The notes below the pieces were generated by a model. That model worked only from the letters and a program-made list of their open reading frames with translations, was not told the DNA's origin and did not search any database. Shown in pieces: positions 26,199-34,909 of a stretch of DNA of 64,000 nt. Location of the stretch: positions 122,752-186,751 of the forward strand of contig JAJYLQ010000004.1 of NCBI GenBank assembly GCA_021787595.1, written 5' to 3'. Source of the stretch: Chloroflexota bacterium (GTDB lineage Bacteria; Chloroflexota; Anaerolineae; Anaerolineales; Villigracilaceae). Position 1 is the first letter of the stretch, and every line of letters starts with the position of its first letter. The position numbers and the translations under genes are program-made.

Positions 26199-27860
26199 AT
26201 GACCTTCGTAAAACGTTACGCCGACTGGCTTGCGGCGCTGGCAGCGCTCGCGGCTGTCCTATTCTGCGCCGCGCGCTATGTCAATTTCAAGGTCCCGCCA
26301 TTCGAAGACGCGGCGATGCTGATGCGCTATGCCGATCACCTCGCTCACGGTCATGGAATCGTCTGGAACATCGGCGGACATCCGGTGGACGGCGCGACCG
26401 ATTTCCTTTTCATGGCCGCCTCCGCGGCGCTGATCAAAATCGGATTGCCGGTTGGACGCTCGGTGCGCGCCATCGGTTTTGCATCGCACATTTTGACGGT
26501 CCTGCTCGTTTATTGGGTCAATCGAAAAATTTGGAAAGCCGGCATCATCATCTCGTTCGTGACCGCGCTTTATCTTGCAGTCGGGACGGGACTCTCCTAT
26601 GTTGCGGCTTTCTTCGGGACGCCGTTCTTCGCGTTCCTCGCCGCTCTTACCTGGACCTTTGGCCTGCTCCTGATCAAAAAAGAGAATCCTCCGCTTTGGC
26701 TTTCCCTGCTGTTCGCGTTCGCAGGTTTATTCACCGGACTTACGCGTCCCGAAGGTGTGATCCTCGCCGCGCTGATGCTGGCCGCGATCATCGTCGTCAA
26801 GGGCTGGCGTGAATCCGGGAAAACGATTTTTGTTTTTGGGGCTGTATTCTTGATTCTGGGCGGCGCGTATTTCCTGTGGCGCTGGAATTATTTTGGCTAT
26901 CCATTGCCGAATCCGTTTTATGTAAAAAACGGCGGCCTTCTGCATTCGGATTCGCTTTGGGAATCGTTCAGCTATCTCTTCCGCTTTGGCGGACCGTTCC
27001 TGCTGGCGTTCCTGCTGGGATTCCGCTCGAAGAAGACGATCCGCCTGACGATTGCATTTTTGATCCCGCTGGTTGTGTTTGCTGCGGCATTTGTTTTGAT
27101 TGATAATCAAACCAATTTTGGCGGACGTTTCCAGTATGCGCTTTGGCCGCTGGTGATGATCTCGTGGTATCCGCTCGTCGAAGGCCTCGAGCGCGAAATC
27201 GGCTTTTCGTGGCCTGCCCTGAGCCGCGTCGAAGGGCCTCAGCCGCCGCAAGTCTGGGCGCGAGGCGTGTGGATTCTCGCCGCGCTGGCAGTCGCGTATG
27301 GTTTCGTCCGCTATTCGGCATCGCAGAATTGTCTGCTCACCAGCGCGCAGCTTTCATGCGGCGTCGCGTACGAAGCCGACGGCCGCTATAACATGGCGCA
27401 GATGTTGTCGAATTATCAGGGCAAAGGTTATGTGATTGCGACCAGCGAGGCGGGGCTTTTGCCCTTCTACTCGAATTGGACGGCGATTGATACGTGGGGG
27501 CTGAACGATGAATGGATCGCGCATCACGGCGGGATCACCGCGCAATATCTCGACCAGTACAAACCGGATGTGATTGCCTTTCACGCGTATTTTTCCCCGC
27601 TGGTCCCGCCGAAGTTGATCCCCAGGAATCTTTCGCAGGAATGGTTCCGCATGACGATCACACTGATGGATTATGCCCAGAGCCACGGCTACATCCTTGC
27701 CGCGTCGTTCGGCGACAGCCCGTATCAAACGCATTATTATTATGTGCGCCCCGATTTTCCCGACAGCGCAAAGATCGTTCACGATATTTCGACGATGAAA
27801 AATTATTATTGGCCCGGGACCGGAAAGAAATCCATCAATTACGCGCGGGTCCAGCCTTAG
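26199..27860 (+). CDS. Polytopic membrane protein, glycosyltransferase GT-C-like
   Basis: 553 residues from the ATG just after the SDR stop. About ten to eleven hydrophobic helices span residues 12-405 (LAALAALAAVLFCAA, ILTVLLVYWVN, IIISFVTALYLAVGTGLSY). The first external loop has an acidic pair (FEDAAMLMRYADHLAHGHGI) followed by NIGGHPVDGATDF, the layout of dolichol-phosphate-sugar GT-C enzymes. The C-terminal 150 residues form a soluble extracytoplasmic domain. Residues about 341-348 (LSRVEGPQ) come from a palindromic repeat and are not part of the fold. The substrate is unknown. Confidence 0.7.
   Translation: MTFVKRYADWLAALAALAAVLFCAARYVNFKVPPFEDAAMLMRYADHLAHGHGIVWNIGGHPVDGATDFLFMAASAALIKIGLPVGRSVRAIGFASHILTVLLVYWVNRKIWKAGIIISFVTALYLAVGTGLSYVAAFFGTPFFAFLAALTWTFGLLLIKKENPPLWLSLLFAFAGLFTGLTRPEGVILAALMLAAIIVVKGWRESGKTIFVFGAVFLILGGAYFLWRWNYFGYPLPNPFYVKNGGLLHSDSLWESFSYLFRFGGPFLLAFLLGFRSKKTIRLTIAFLIPLVVFAAAFVLIDNQTNFGGRFQYALWPLVMISWYPLVEGLEREIGFSWPALSRVEGPQPPQVWARGVWILAALAVAYGFVRYSASQNCLLTSAQLSCGVAYEADGRYNMAQMLSNYQGKGYVIATSEAGLLPFYSNWTAIDTWGLNDEWIAHHGGITAQYLDQYKPDVIAFHAYFSPLVPPKLIPRNLSQEWFRMTITLMDYAQSHGYILAASFGDSPYQTHYYYVRPDFPDSAKIVHDISTMKNYYWPGTGKKSINYARVQP
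27214..27240. repeat. Palindromic repeat inserted in frame in the membrane protein gene
   Basis: GCCCTGAGC...GAAGGGC forms an imperfect stem. It encodes ALSRVEGP between the last membrane region and the extracytoplasmic domain. Same class as 35607, 38743 and 46192. Confidence 0.7.
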
Positions 27861-27992
27861 AAAGTGTTTTGAAATTCATGAACAGACATGGGCCTGTCAT
27901 TCTTCGTGGCGCCCCCGCGTGTGCGAGATCTTCGACTTGGCGCCACTCAGAATGACAAGTTGAAACCATGATTTTGATTCTTAAAACACTCT
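27858..27992. repeat. Nested inverted-repeat element (135 bp)
   Basis: Outer arms GAAAGTGTTTT (27858) and AAAACACTCTT (27981) enclose inner arms 27892-27911 and 27937-27956 (TGTCATTCT...GTGGCGCC). The inner stem is the widely seen TGTCATTCTGAG type. No ORF lies inside. It ends directly before the strong ribosome site of the DinB gene. Confidence 0.7.
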
Positions 27993-28004
27993 TAGGAGGA
28001 GCAG

Positions 28005-28478
28005 ATGACCGAGATCGTCGAGCTGGCTGAGAAGTTGAGATCGGAAGGCGAGAAATTATCTGGTTTTTTTGCCGGATTGACCGGCGAGCAGTGGGGGATC
28101 GAAGTCTACACCGAAGGCTCGGTGTGGACGACCCGCAATATTTTGGCGCACCTCGTTACATCCGAACGCGCCTTCGTGAAATTGTTCGAGCAAATCCGCC
28201 AGACCGGCCAAGGCGTTTCGGAGGGTTTTTCGACTGACCGTTACAATGCCCGGCAGCAGGAGAAGACGGCGGAATTAACGCCGCGCGAACTGCTGGATCA
28301 ATTCAAAGCTGTGCGCGCTGGCATGATCCAATGGGTTTTGGGAATCAATGATTCTGACCTGGAGAGAACCGGACGGCATCCGTTTCTTGGCATCACAACT
28401 TTGCGTGAAATGGTCAAGATGGTTTATATCCACAACCAAATGCATTATCGCGATTTGAGACGCGTGCTAAAAGATTAA
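28005..28478 (+). CDS. DinB-family protein (putative metal-dependent hydrolase/thiol transferase fold)
   Basis: 157 residues with a strong AGGAGG site 6-7 nt before the ATG. A four-helix DinB bundle is indicated by the metal histidines: NILAHLVTSERAF near residue 47, and the HxxxH of VYIHNQMHYRDLRRVL near the end. The N-terminal helix is followed by GEQWGIEVYTEGSVWTTR, the usual helix 1-2 linker. Members include bacillithiol and mycothiol S-transferases and damage-inducible proteins, so no specific function is offered. It stands alone, just after an inverted-repeat element. Confidence 0.85.
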   Translation: MTEIVELAEKLRSEGEKLSGFFAGLTGEQWGIEVYTEGSVWTTRNILAHLVTSERAFVKLFEQIRQTGQGVSEGFSTDRYNARQQEKTAELTPRELLDQFKAVRAGMIQWVLGINDSDLERTGRHPFLGITTLREMVKMVYIHNQMHYRDLRRVLKD

Positions 28479-28686
28479 ACACAAGGGCAAGAAATTGTAC
28501 AAAAATTGTATCTTCTCAATAATTCGGGGTGGCTCTTTAAAGTGACCGCCACATATGGAAACAATTGCTTTGGTAACGCATTTTTGTCACCTGTGGGGGT
28601 GGTATTTTGGGGCTTCCCCCATTTATTGAGATGATACCAAAAATTTTCCTTTGTGCCCCTTTGAGTCCTTCGTGGTTTAAAAGAAC

Positions 28687-29796
28687 ATGCAAATTCCACC
28701 TTTCAAACTCGAACGTTATTTTGCCAAATACGAATTCAACGCGAAATATCTGCTTTGCAGCTCGGACTGCGAAGCGATGACCGTTTCTGATTTGCTGGCC
28801 CTTGAACCCGGCGCGGCTGAGAAATTCCAGCAGGTCTGGCTTGGGTACACCGAATCGCAGGGAAGTCCGGCTTTGCGGCAGGCAATTTGTGGCTTGTATC
28901 AAACGATAAAACCGGAGAATGTGCTCGTCCACACCGGGGCGGAGGAAGCAATCTTTTTGTTTATGCAGGCTGTTCTGCAATCCGGCGATCATGTCATCGC
29001 GCATTGGCCCTGTTATCAATCCTTGGCGGATGTTGCGCGTTCCGTCGGCTGCGACGTGACTCTCTGGAAGGCGCGCGAAGAAAATGGCTGGGCTTTGGAT
29101 TTGGATGAACTACGTAAAGCGCTTCGACCCAACACGAAATTGATCGTTGTCAATACGCCGCATAATCCGACCGGCTATTTGATGTCGGAGTCGGACTTCC
29201 GCGCGCTGCATCGAATCGCGGCAGAGCGGAATATCTTGTTGTTTTGTGATGAAGTCTATCGCGAGTCGGAATATGATCCCGCCGACCGCCTGCCCGCAGG
29301 GTGCGATCTGGGCGAACAGGCAGTGTCGCTGGGCGTAATGTCCAAAACGTATGGATTGGCCGGTTTGCGAATTGGATGGGTCGCCACGCGCAACAAGGAA
29401 GTTTATGCGCGCATGGCCGCGCTCAAGGATTACACGACGATTTGCAATTCCGCGCCAAGCGAATTTTTAGCGGAACTGGCTTTACGTCATCGCCAGAAAT
29501 TGATCGAGCGAAATGTCGGCATCCTTCAACAGAATCTTTCCGTGATGGATGAATTCTTCAAGCGTCACGAAAATCGCTTTTCATGGATTCGTCCGAAGGC
29601 CGGTTCGATGGCGTTTCCGCGTTATTTGGGCGGCGACGTCGAAGCATTCTGCGATGAACTGGCCCGCAAAGCGGGTGTATTATTATTGCCGGGCTCGATG
29701 TATGACGACACCGGCAATCATTTCCGTCTCGGCCTCGGACGACGCAATCTTCCCGAAGCCGTTGCCCGGCTGGAGGAATTTCTGGCGGAGATTTAA
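28687..29796 (+). CDS. PLP-dependent class I/II aminotransferase
   Basis: 369 residues of fold type I. YTESQGSPALRQAICGLY is the N-terminal substrate region. VHTGAEEAIFLFMQAVL is the PLP-phosphate segment, and NTPHNPTGYLM holds the conserved Asn. CDEVYRESEY holds the Asp/Tyr pair. MSKTYGLAGLRIGWV near residue 220 carries the Schiff-base Lys, and HFRLGLGRRNLPEA has the carboxylate-binding Arg. It looks complete. The amino-acid specificity is unclear, though the shortness and the SKTYGL motif fit the branch with capreomycidine synthase-like and other small-molecule aminotransferases. No ribosome site is obvious. Confidence 0.88.
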   Translation: MQIPPFKLERYFAKYEFNAKYLLCSSDCEAMTVSDLLALEPGAAEKFQQVWLGYTESQGSPALRQAICGLYQTIKPENVLVHTGAEEAIFLFMQAVLQSGDHVIAHWPCYQSLADVARSVGCDVTLWKAREENGWALDLDELRKALRPNTKLIVVNTPHNPTGYLMSESDFRALHRIAAERNILLFCDEVYRESEYDPADRLPAGCDLGEQAVSLGVMSKTYGLAGLRIGWVATRNKEVYARMAALKDYTTICNSAPSEFLAELALRHRQKLIERNVGILQQNLSVMDEFFKRHENRFSWIRPKAGSMAFPRYLGGDVEAFCDELARKAGVLLLPGSMYDDTGNHFRLGLGRRNLPEAVARLEEFLAEI

Positions 29797-29804
29797 TTCA
29801 AATA

Positions 29805-29889
29805 TCAATACTTTCGCCAATGCGGTATCGGGAGCGGCGAACGTGGGGACAATTTGCCAAATTGTCCCCACGAATGGCGAAGGTATTGT
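29805..29889. repeat. Dispersed double-palindrome repeat, copy A
   Basis: Outer arms (CAATACTTTCGCCA at 29807 and TGGCGAAGGTATTG at 29875) enclose a near-perfect inner palindrome, GGGGACAATTTG/CCAAATTGTCCCC, at about 29844-29870. An inverted, shortened copy lies at 39570-39635. Confidence 0.8.
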
Positions 29890-29906
29890 AATATGCGGAT
29901 AAATTT

Positions 29907-30788
29907 ATGCAGCGACTAATCACGATCCTTCGACTTTCCCGTCCCATTTATCTTTTGCTTGCCGCGCTGACGTATGTCCTCGGCTCTGGAATTGCGCGGT
30001 TTTTGGGCAGACCGCAAATTCCGGTTGTCTTCTGGCTTGGGCTGGTGGGCGTTTGCCTCGCGCAATTGAGCATGAATCTGCTGGCCGAAGTTTTCCGTCC
30101 GGCGAACGAACCGATCGTTCAAGGTGAATCGAGCGCGGAGCGAAAATCCATTCACGACGCGGCGCTGAATGTTTCCATTGGGGCGCTGGCCGCCGATGCG
30201 GTGATCGTTTTCCTTTTGTATCGCGATGGTCATTTGCCATCGCCGGCGTTATTCTTCATTGGACTTTCGCTGCTGGCCATCATCGTTTATGCGGTTCCGC
30301 CGCTGCGTTTGTTCGATAAAGGATTTGGCGAATTCCTGATTTCGATCCACCTTGCTTATTTGATTCCGTCCATTGCTTTTCTCCTGCAATTTGGAAATTA
30401 TCATAAACTGATGACGGTTGTTGCAGTGCCATTGACGCTGATTGCCGTCGCCGTATTTCTCACATTGGATTTCGCATCGTTTTCCGACGATATCAAATAT
30501 GAACGCTCCACGCTCTTGTCCCATCTCGGATGGGAGCGCGCGGTTCCGCTCCATCACGGGCTGGTCATTCTCTCTTATATTCTTTTCGGCGCCGGCCCGC
30601 TTCTCGGATATTCGCTGGCTTTGCTTTGGCCCGTATTCTTGACCCTTCCCTTCGGCCTTCTTCAAATCTATTTTCTCCGCAACATCGCGCTCGGAGCGCG
30701 GCCTCTCTGGACTTTGCTGACTGCAAATGCGTTCGCGCTCTTCGGCTTGACCGCGTATTTTTTGACATTGGCCTTCTGGCTCCGTTAA
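29907..30788 (+). CDS. Divergent UbiA-family prenyltransferase-like membrane protein
   Basis: 293 residues with eight to nine hydrophobic helices. The start LITILRLSRPIYLLLAALTYVLGSGIA and the overall helix layout match UbiA/MenA prenyltransferases. The first Asp-rich motif (NDxxDxxxD) is replaced by NLLAEVFRPANEP, which lacks the aspartates. The second region, FASFSDDIKYERSTLLSHLG, keeps only part of the MenA-like pattern. It is therefore either an altered enzyme or a non-catalytic relative. It is followed 35 bp later by moeA, separated by a heptanucleotide repeat. Confidence 0.7.
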   Translation: MQRLITILRLSRPIYLLLAALTYVLGSGIARFLGRPQIPVVFWLGLVGVCLAQLSMNLLAEVFRPANEPIVQGESSAERKSIHDAALNVSIGALAADAVIVFLLYRDGHLPSPALFFIGLSLLAIIVYAVPPLRLFDKGFGEFLISIHLAYLIPSIAFLLQFGNYHKLMTVVAVPLTLIAVAVFLTLDFASFSDDIKYERSTLLSHLGWERAVPLHHGLVILSYILFGAGPLLGYSLALLWPVFLTLPFGLLQIYFLRNIALGARPLWTLLTANAFALFGLTAYFLTLAFWLR

Positions 30789-30817
30789 CCTGGCACTTGA
30801 CACCTGACACTTGACGC
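30788..30817. repeat. Heptanucleotide tandem repeat (TGACACC type)
   Basis: Four imperfect units (TGGCACT, TGACACC, TGACACT, TGACGCT) fill the gap between the UbiA-like stop and moeA. The same unit lies inside moeA-2 at 38049-38082. Confidence 0.75.
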
Positions 30818-30823
30818 TTCCTC

Positions 30824-32134
30824 ATGCCCGAATTTCTTCGACTCCTCCCACCGGACGAAGCCCGCGCGCTTTTGCTTTCGCATCTTGCCGGACCCGAAGC
30901 GGATTCCGAATTAATTGACACGACCCGCGCCCTCGACCGCGTCACCGCGGAAGATGTCATCGCGCCGCACCCGCTGCCAGAGTTCCCGCGTTCGACCGTT
31001 GACGGTTACGCTGTCCGCGCCCGCGATACGTTCGGCGCGTCTGATTCATTGCCCGCGTATCTAAATTTGATCGGCGAAGTCCCGATGGGCGATTCGCCCG
31101 CGTTTGAATTGCAATCCGGTCAATGCGCGTTGATCCACACCGGCGGCATGCTGCCCGATGGCTCGGACGCGGTCGTGATGTTGGAATACACACAGAATGT
31201 GGTGGGGTCTTCCCGCCCTGGGCGGCAAAACGTCGCCCCTGCAAAAACCGAAATCGAAATCATGCGCGCGGCCGCGGAGGGCGAGAACGTGATCCGCGTC
31301 GGCGAAGATGTGGCCGCGGGGCAAACGGTCATCCCGCGCGGGGTCCGCTTGCGAGCCGCAGAAATTGGTGGGCTGATGGCGCTGGGCTTGATTCATGTGC
31401 GTGTAGCCAGAAAGGCGCGCGTCGGATTGATTTCTTCCGGCGATGAAGTGATCGCGCCGAGCCAGTCGCCGCGTCCGGGCCAGGTGCGGGACGTCAACGC
31501 GTACACGCTGTCTTCGCTGGCGATGAAGTCGGGCGGGGAAGTGGTTTTATACGGCATCGTCCGCGATCAATTCGAGGCGCTGCAAAAGACCGCGGCGCGC
31601 GCGTTAGCCGAATGCGATGTGGTAGTGATTACCGCGGGTTCCTCGGCCAGCACGCGCGATATGACGGCGGATGTAATTAATTCGCTGGGCGCGCCGGGTG
31701 TTCTCGTGCATGGAATCAATACGCGCCCCGGCAAGCCAACCATTTTGGGCGTGTGCAAAGGCAAAGCCGTGATTGGGTTGCCGGGCAATCCCGTCAGCGC
31801 ACTGGTGAATGGATATTTGTTTCTCGTCCCGGTGATCGAAAAATGGCTCGGTGAAACGCCGCGCCCGCGTCCAACTGTGACGGCGCGTTTGACCGTGAAC
31901 ATTCCATCGCAAGCGGGAAGGGAAGATTGGATTCCCGTTAAGCTATCCTCCATGAACCATTCTCCATCTTCACTGAAAGAGCAGAGCATGGATCATGGAG
32001 AATGGATTGCCGATCCAATTTTTGGAAAATCAAATTTGATTTTTACTCTCGCCGCCGCGGGTGGATTGCTTCGTATTTCACCTGATGCAACCGGCTTGAG
32101 CGCTGGAGAAATGGTGGAGGTGGTATTGATTTAG
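30824..32134 (+). CDS. moeA: Molybdopterin molybdotransferase MoeA
   Basis: 436 residues. The MoeA domains are complete: FPRSTVDGYAVRARD (residues about 50-64), a linker with MGDSPAF, LIHTGGMLPDGSDAVVMLE, and RKARVGLISSGDEVI. Next are VVITAGSSASTRDMT with the MoaB-like GGSS loop altered to AGSS, and VIGLPGNPVSALV. It inserts molybdate into adenylylated molybdopterin. Near residues 375-395 an added stretch (MNHSPSSLKEQSMDHGEW) is encoded by a repeat, lengthening the loop before the last beta domain. A second, fused MoeA lies at 37053. Confidence 0.92.
   Translation: MPEFLRLLPPDEARALLLSHLAGPEADSELIDTTRALDRVTAEDVIAPHPLPEFPRSTVDGYAVRARDTFGASDSLPAYLNLIGEVPMGDSPAFELQSGQCALIHTGGMLPDGSDAVVMLEYTQNVVGSSRPGRQNVAPAKTEIEIMRAAAEGENVIRVGEDVAAGQTVIPRGVRLRAAEIGGLMALGLIHVRVARKARVGLISSGDEVIAPSQSPRPGQVRDVNAYTLSSLAMKSGGEVVLYGIVRDQFEALQKTAARALAECDVVVITAGSSASTRDMTADVINSLGAPGVLVHGINTRPGKPTILGVCKGKAVIGLPGNPVSALVNGYLFLVPVIEKWLGETPRPRPTVTARLTVNIPSQAGREDWIPVKLSSMNHSPSSLKEQSMDHGEWIADPIFGKSNLIFTLAAAGGLLRISPDATGLSAGEMVEVVLI
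31947..32008. repeat. Repeat insertion inside moeA
   Basis: CCATTCTCCAT and ATGGAGAATGG face each other about 35 bp apart, with a further CTCCATGAACCAT unit. The block is in frame and encodes a non-conserved segment of MoeA. Confidence 0.65.
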
Positions 32135-32155
32135 CGATGTATAATCTATAAAGAT

Positions 32156-32406
32156 ATGTCGCCTCAAAATTTGAGAGTGCGAATTGATTTACCGAAAAAG
32201 GAGGTGAGGCGGTTGCCCGTCTGCCAGACGCATTCGTTGACAAACATCCTGATATTCCATGGATGGACATTCTTGGGTTTAGAAACTTTGCCGTTCACGA
32301 GTATTTTGCCGTGAAATGGGATGTCGCATGGCTGACTGCAAACGAAGAGGTACCTTTGCGAAAGCAAGTGTCGAAATTGTTGAGAAATGAATTTCGCGAA
32401 CAGTAA
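32156..32406 (+). pseudogene. Collapsed MntA/HepT toxin-antitoxin locus
   Basis: Two remnants in different frames are joined. From the ATG at 32156, MSPQNLRVRIDLPKKE resembles the start of MntA-type nucleotidyltransferases, but no GSX10DXD follows. From about 32206, one frame over, comes LPDAFVDKHPDIPWMDIL and FRNFAVHEYF, a HepT C-terminal half that keeps RX4HXY, ending at 32406. The middle of the antitoxin and the start of the toxin are gone, so it looks like one internal deletion plus loss of frame. The intact pair at 16531-17155 is the comparison. The MntA part is short and less certain. Confidence 0.65.
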
Positions 32407-32429
32407 AGCTGCTGGGTCTGGGAGGCATT

Positions 32430-33641
32430 ATGTTCAGATTCAAATTCCTGTTGATTGCGCCTGCAATTCTTTTGTTGGTTGCGTGTACCTCTTCTCCTGT
32501 TCAAACTATAGCTGCTTCAACGTTTACGTCTGTAACCTCAGCGGTTGAAGCCGTTACAAAAAATCCTACCGAAATTCCAACTGCAAATTTAACTGAAACT
32601 CCTCTGCCCGCTGTTCATCCGGACACCATTACCGTCGGCACCGAGCAAGTCAACATTACTACGGCGGAAGGCAACGGCGTGGATGTGCCGACCGTGGGTA
32701 TTGATGCCAAAGGCGGTGTCTTTATCAAAAACGGCGAGACGTGGACAGCCGTGGATCTCTCCCACATGGAAACGAGCTGGAGCGCGGCGGAGCAGGCGAA
32801 GATCCCGACGCTTCTTGCCGCGGATAAAGCCGGCGACCGGGCGTCTGCAGATAATGCACCGGTTACTGAATGGCATGAAGACTCTGCTTACAAGCGGAAT
32901 GAAATCCTGCAGATATTAAAGGCAAGCGGAACCGACGTGACGCAGTTTAATATCGAAGGCAAGTCACAGGATGATGTGACCAAGATTAATGACAGTCTCT
33001 TTGATACCTGGATTACCTGGAATGAGCAGCACGGCATTAAGGAAACGAGCGCTCCGGAGTCGCTGATAGCGGCAGTGGTAAATAGAATCGATAACGTTGA
33101 TGTTGGCGCATATCAAGGCGCAGATAAGTTAAATTATGGGATTGGAGCTACCGGAAACCTCAATTCGTCTGATCTACAAAAAATTGCTACAGCAAATCAG
33201 AAAAGTATTTCCGTGCGTGGTGAGACGTTTATTATTTACGTCGAAAATTCTGCAGCTGGGGCAGACGGAAAACAGCGAACACTGCTTCATAGAGTGGGAT
33301 ATCCTGAGGACCAATTAGTAGATGTGATTAGTCTTGGAAATGGTCGAAATAACCTGATTATGTTAGTGCCCAATGGGGCAACATCTCTTGCGAGTGACAT
33401 ATGCGCGATAGGTGTTACTTCATTATCAAACCCTGTGAAAAACTGTGACGGTCAGTCGATTGATAAACCGCGAAGTATAGGGCCGTATCCCATGGTGGTA
33501 GGTAGGTATTTGAATACTTTTCCTGAATTGCTCGCTAAAAATTCGGGCGTGCAAGTGCGGTGGTTAAGTGGCGGCGAAAATTTTACATGGATGGATGGGA
33601 TTGGAGTAGCAGACGGTTTCTACAGTTCTGCATTTAAATAA
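32430..33641 (+). CDS. Predicted lipoprotein of unknown function
   Basis: 403 residues with a GGGAGG ribosome site. The signal peptide FRFKFLLIAPAILLLVAC ends in a lipobox with Cys at about residue 19. A Thr/Ser/Pro-rich linker (residues 20-65) follows, then a mixed alpha/beta domain with a repeated GXXVXVPTVGIDAKGGVFI-like strand pattern. There is no motif I recognise. The 3' part (from about 33060) is distinctly AT-richer than neighbouring genes and has poorer codon bias. It lies in a block bounded by a pseudogene and a broken junction, so foreign origin is likely. Confidence 0.7.
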   Translation: MFRFKFLLIAPAILLLVACTSSPVQTIAASTFTSVTSAVEAVTKNPTEIPTANLTETPLPAVHPDTITVGTEQVNITTAEGNGVDVPTVGIDAKGGVFIKNGETWTAVDLSHMETSWSAAEQAKIPTLLAADKAGDRASADNAPVTEWHEDSAYKRNEILQILKASGTDVTQFNIEGKSQDDVTKINDSLFDTWITWNEQHGIKETSAPESLIAAVVNRIDNVDVGAYQGADKLNYGIGATGNLNSSDLQKIATANQKSISVRGETFIIYVENSAAGADGKQRTLLHRVGYPEDQLVDVISLGNGRNNLIMLVPNGATSLASDICAIGVTSLSNPVKNCDGQSIDKPRSIGPYPMVVGRYLNTFPELLAKNSGVQVRWLSGGENFTWMDGIGVADGFYSSAFK

Positions 33642-33685
33642 TTGTTTGCTTGATTTCTGTTTGTGTTCCTTGCTACAGTATAGTC

Positions 33686-34909
33686 ATGCGGTGGTTTTTC
33701 ATCCTCGCGCTTTTCTTGGTGTTGTTTATTCCGTATCAAGTCTATGCTCAATATGATTGCGCCCTCGGTTGTACGTGGAAAGTTTTTAGCGTGTCAGGCT
33801 GTAACAATCCATGCAATACTTCAAGTCCATATTATTCGTTGATTACCTCTAAGTGCTATGATGATTTGGGAAATATTTGTCAAACATCCACTTCATGTAA
33901 TTATAATACTGCCTGCGCAGGAAATCCTTGTTCGCAAAACATTAACTGCACATGGACTAATACGTTCGATTGTCAGGGCGGATCGTGCGGGTGCGGACAG
34001 ATACGAACTGCGGTGGAAACCTGCAACGGCGTGCACTGCCAGGATGCGTGCACGGCGGATAGCAACTGCAACGCCGGCGGGTGCGGGAACGTGAATCCGA
34101 CCAATACCCCCGGCGGGCCAACGAGTACACCCACGCCGGCCCCGATCGGCACCATACAGGCGCGCGCCGTGCAGGTCATTGATAGTGCCGCCAGTTGTGC
34201 AACGATTGAAGCCGTGCCCACGACGGACAGCCAGATAAACGGTACGATACACGCTTTCACTTCTTCCTCTGCGGGTAACCCGCCGCCCCAGACGCAGTCC
34301 GGGGCAAATTATGTGACGTTTAATAACGTCGTGACTGGTTCGTATACTCTTGCTTCAATTTTGCCAAGCGCTAACTGGGTGTTGGCGAGAGCCTGTTGGA
34401 CCAATACAACAACCGGCGCAAGCGGCGAAGGACTTAGCGCATCATTTGCGGGTGGTCAGACGCTTCGGTGGGACGTCGGCTATACCTACGGTACCGCATG
34501 GGTGCAGACCGGCGGCGGGGATGCCTACGCCTCTGGGGTTATGAAAAGTTATATTCCGCTTGTTACCCCGAGAGTATTTAATTTGGATGGCGCAAGCAAT
34601 TACCCCGGAGTAGTCCTCTATGGTACGGATTATGATTTTGATCCCGATACTTCATCTAAGGGGCCAAGTCTTGTTTCCTCTACCAACTGGCTGGTGAACG
34701 CCTCGCGTACGACGACCGATTTTTATCAGCTTTTCTATAACCGGTTCGGAGCGCCGACGACCGCCACCACGACTCCCCCGTTTGACAATCTTACCGGTTA
34801 TTGTTTTCTTTCTAACCTTCTTGTCAACAATAACAAAACAACTGATACTCCCACTAACATCACGGACAACGCAATCGCAATGCCGAGGCTTCGTTCAAAG
34901 CCGAGATAA
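33686..34909 (+). CDS. Secreted cysteine-rich surface protein, 3'-truncated at a junction
   Basis: The start at 33686 gives a clean signal peptide (MRWFFILALFLVLFIPYQVYA). Residues about 22-145 hold some 20 cysteines in short spacings (CNNPCNTSS, CQGGSCGCGQ). A TPGGPTSTPTPAP linker follows, then beta-rich sequence with WVQTGGGDAYASGV and YPGVVLYGTDYDF. From my memory of such proteins this WWQ-type pattern resembles patescibacterial (Microgenomates) surface proteins; no search was done. The last 37 codons are antisense to modB, so the true C-terminus has been lost at about 34797. It is AT-richer than its surroundings. Confidence 0.65.
   Translation: MRWFFILALFLVLFIPYQVYAQYDCALGCTWKVFSVSGCNNPCNTSSPYYSLITSKCYDDLGNICQTSTSCNYNTACAGNPCSQNINCTWTNTFDCQGGSCGCGQIRTAVETCNGVHCQDACTADSNCNAGGCGNVNPTNTPGGPTSTPTPAPIGTIQARAVQVIDSAASCATIEAVPTTDSQINGTIHAFTSSSAGNPPPQTQSGANYVTFNNVVTGSYTLASILPSANWVLARACWTNTTTGASGEGLSASFAGGQTLRWDVGYTYGTAWVQTGGGDAYASGVMKSYIPLVTPRVFNLDGASNYPGVVLYGTDYDFDPDTSSKGPSLVSSTNWLVNASRTTTDFYQLFYNRFGAPTTATTTPPFDNLTGYCFLSNLLVNNNKTTDTPTNITDNAIAMPRLRSKPR

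Noticed and set aside
34798..34909. C-terminus of the secreted Cys-rich protein as genuine
   Set aside because: These 37 codons are antisense to the conserved end of modB, so they are more likely chance read-through past a junction.
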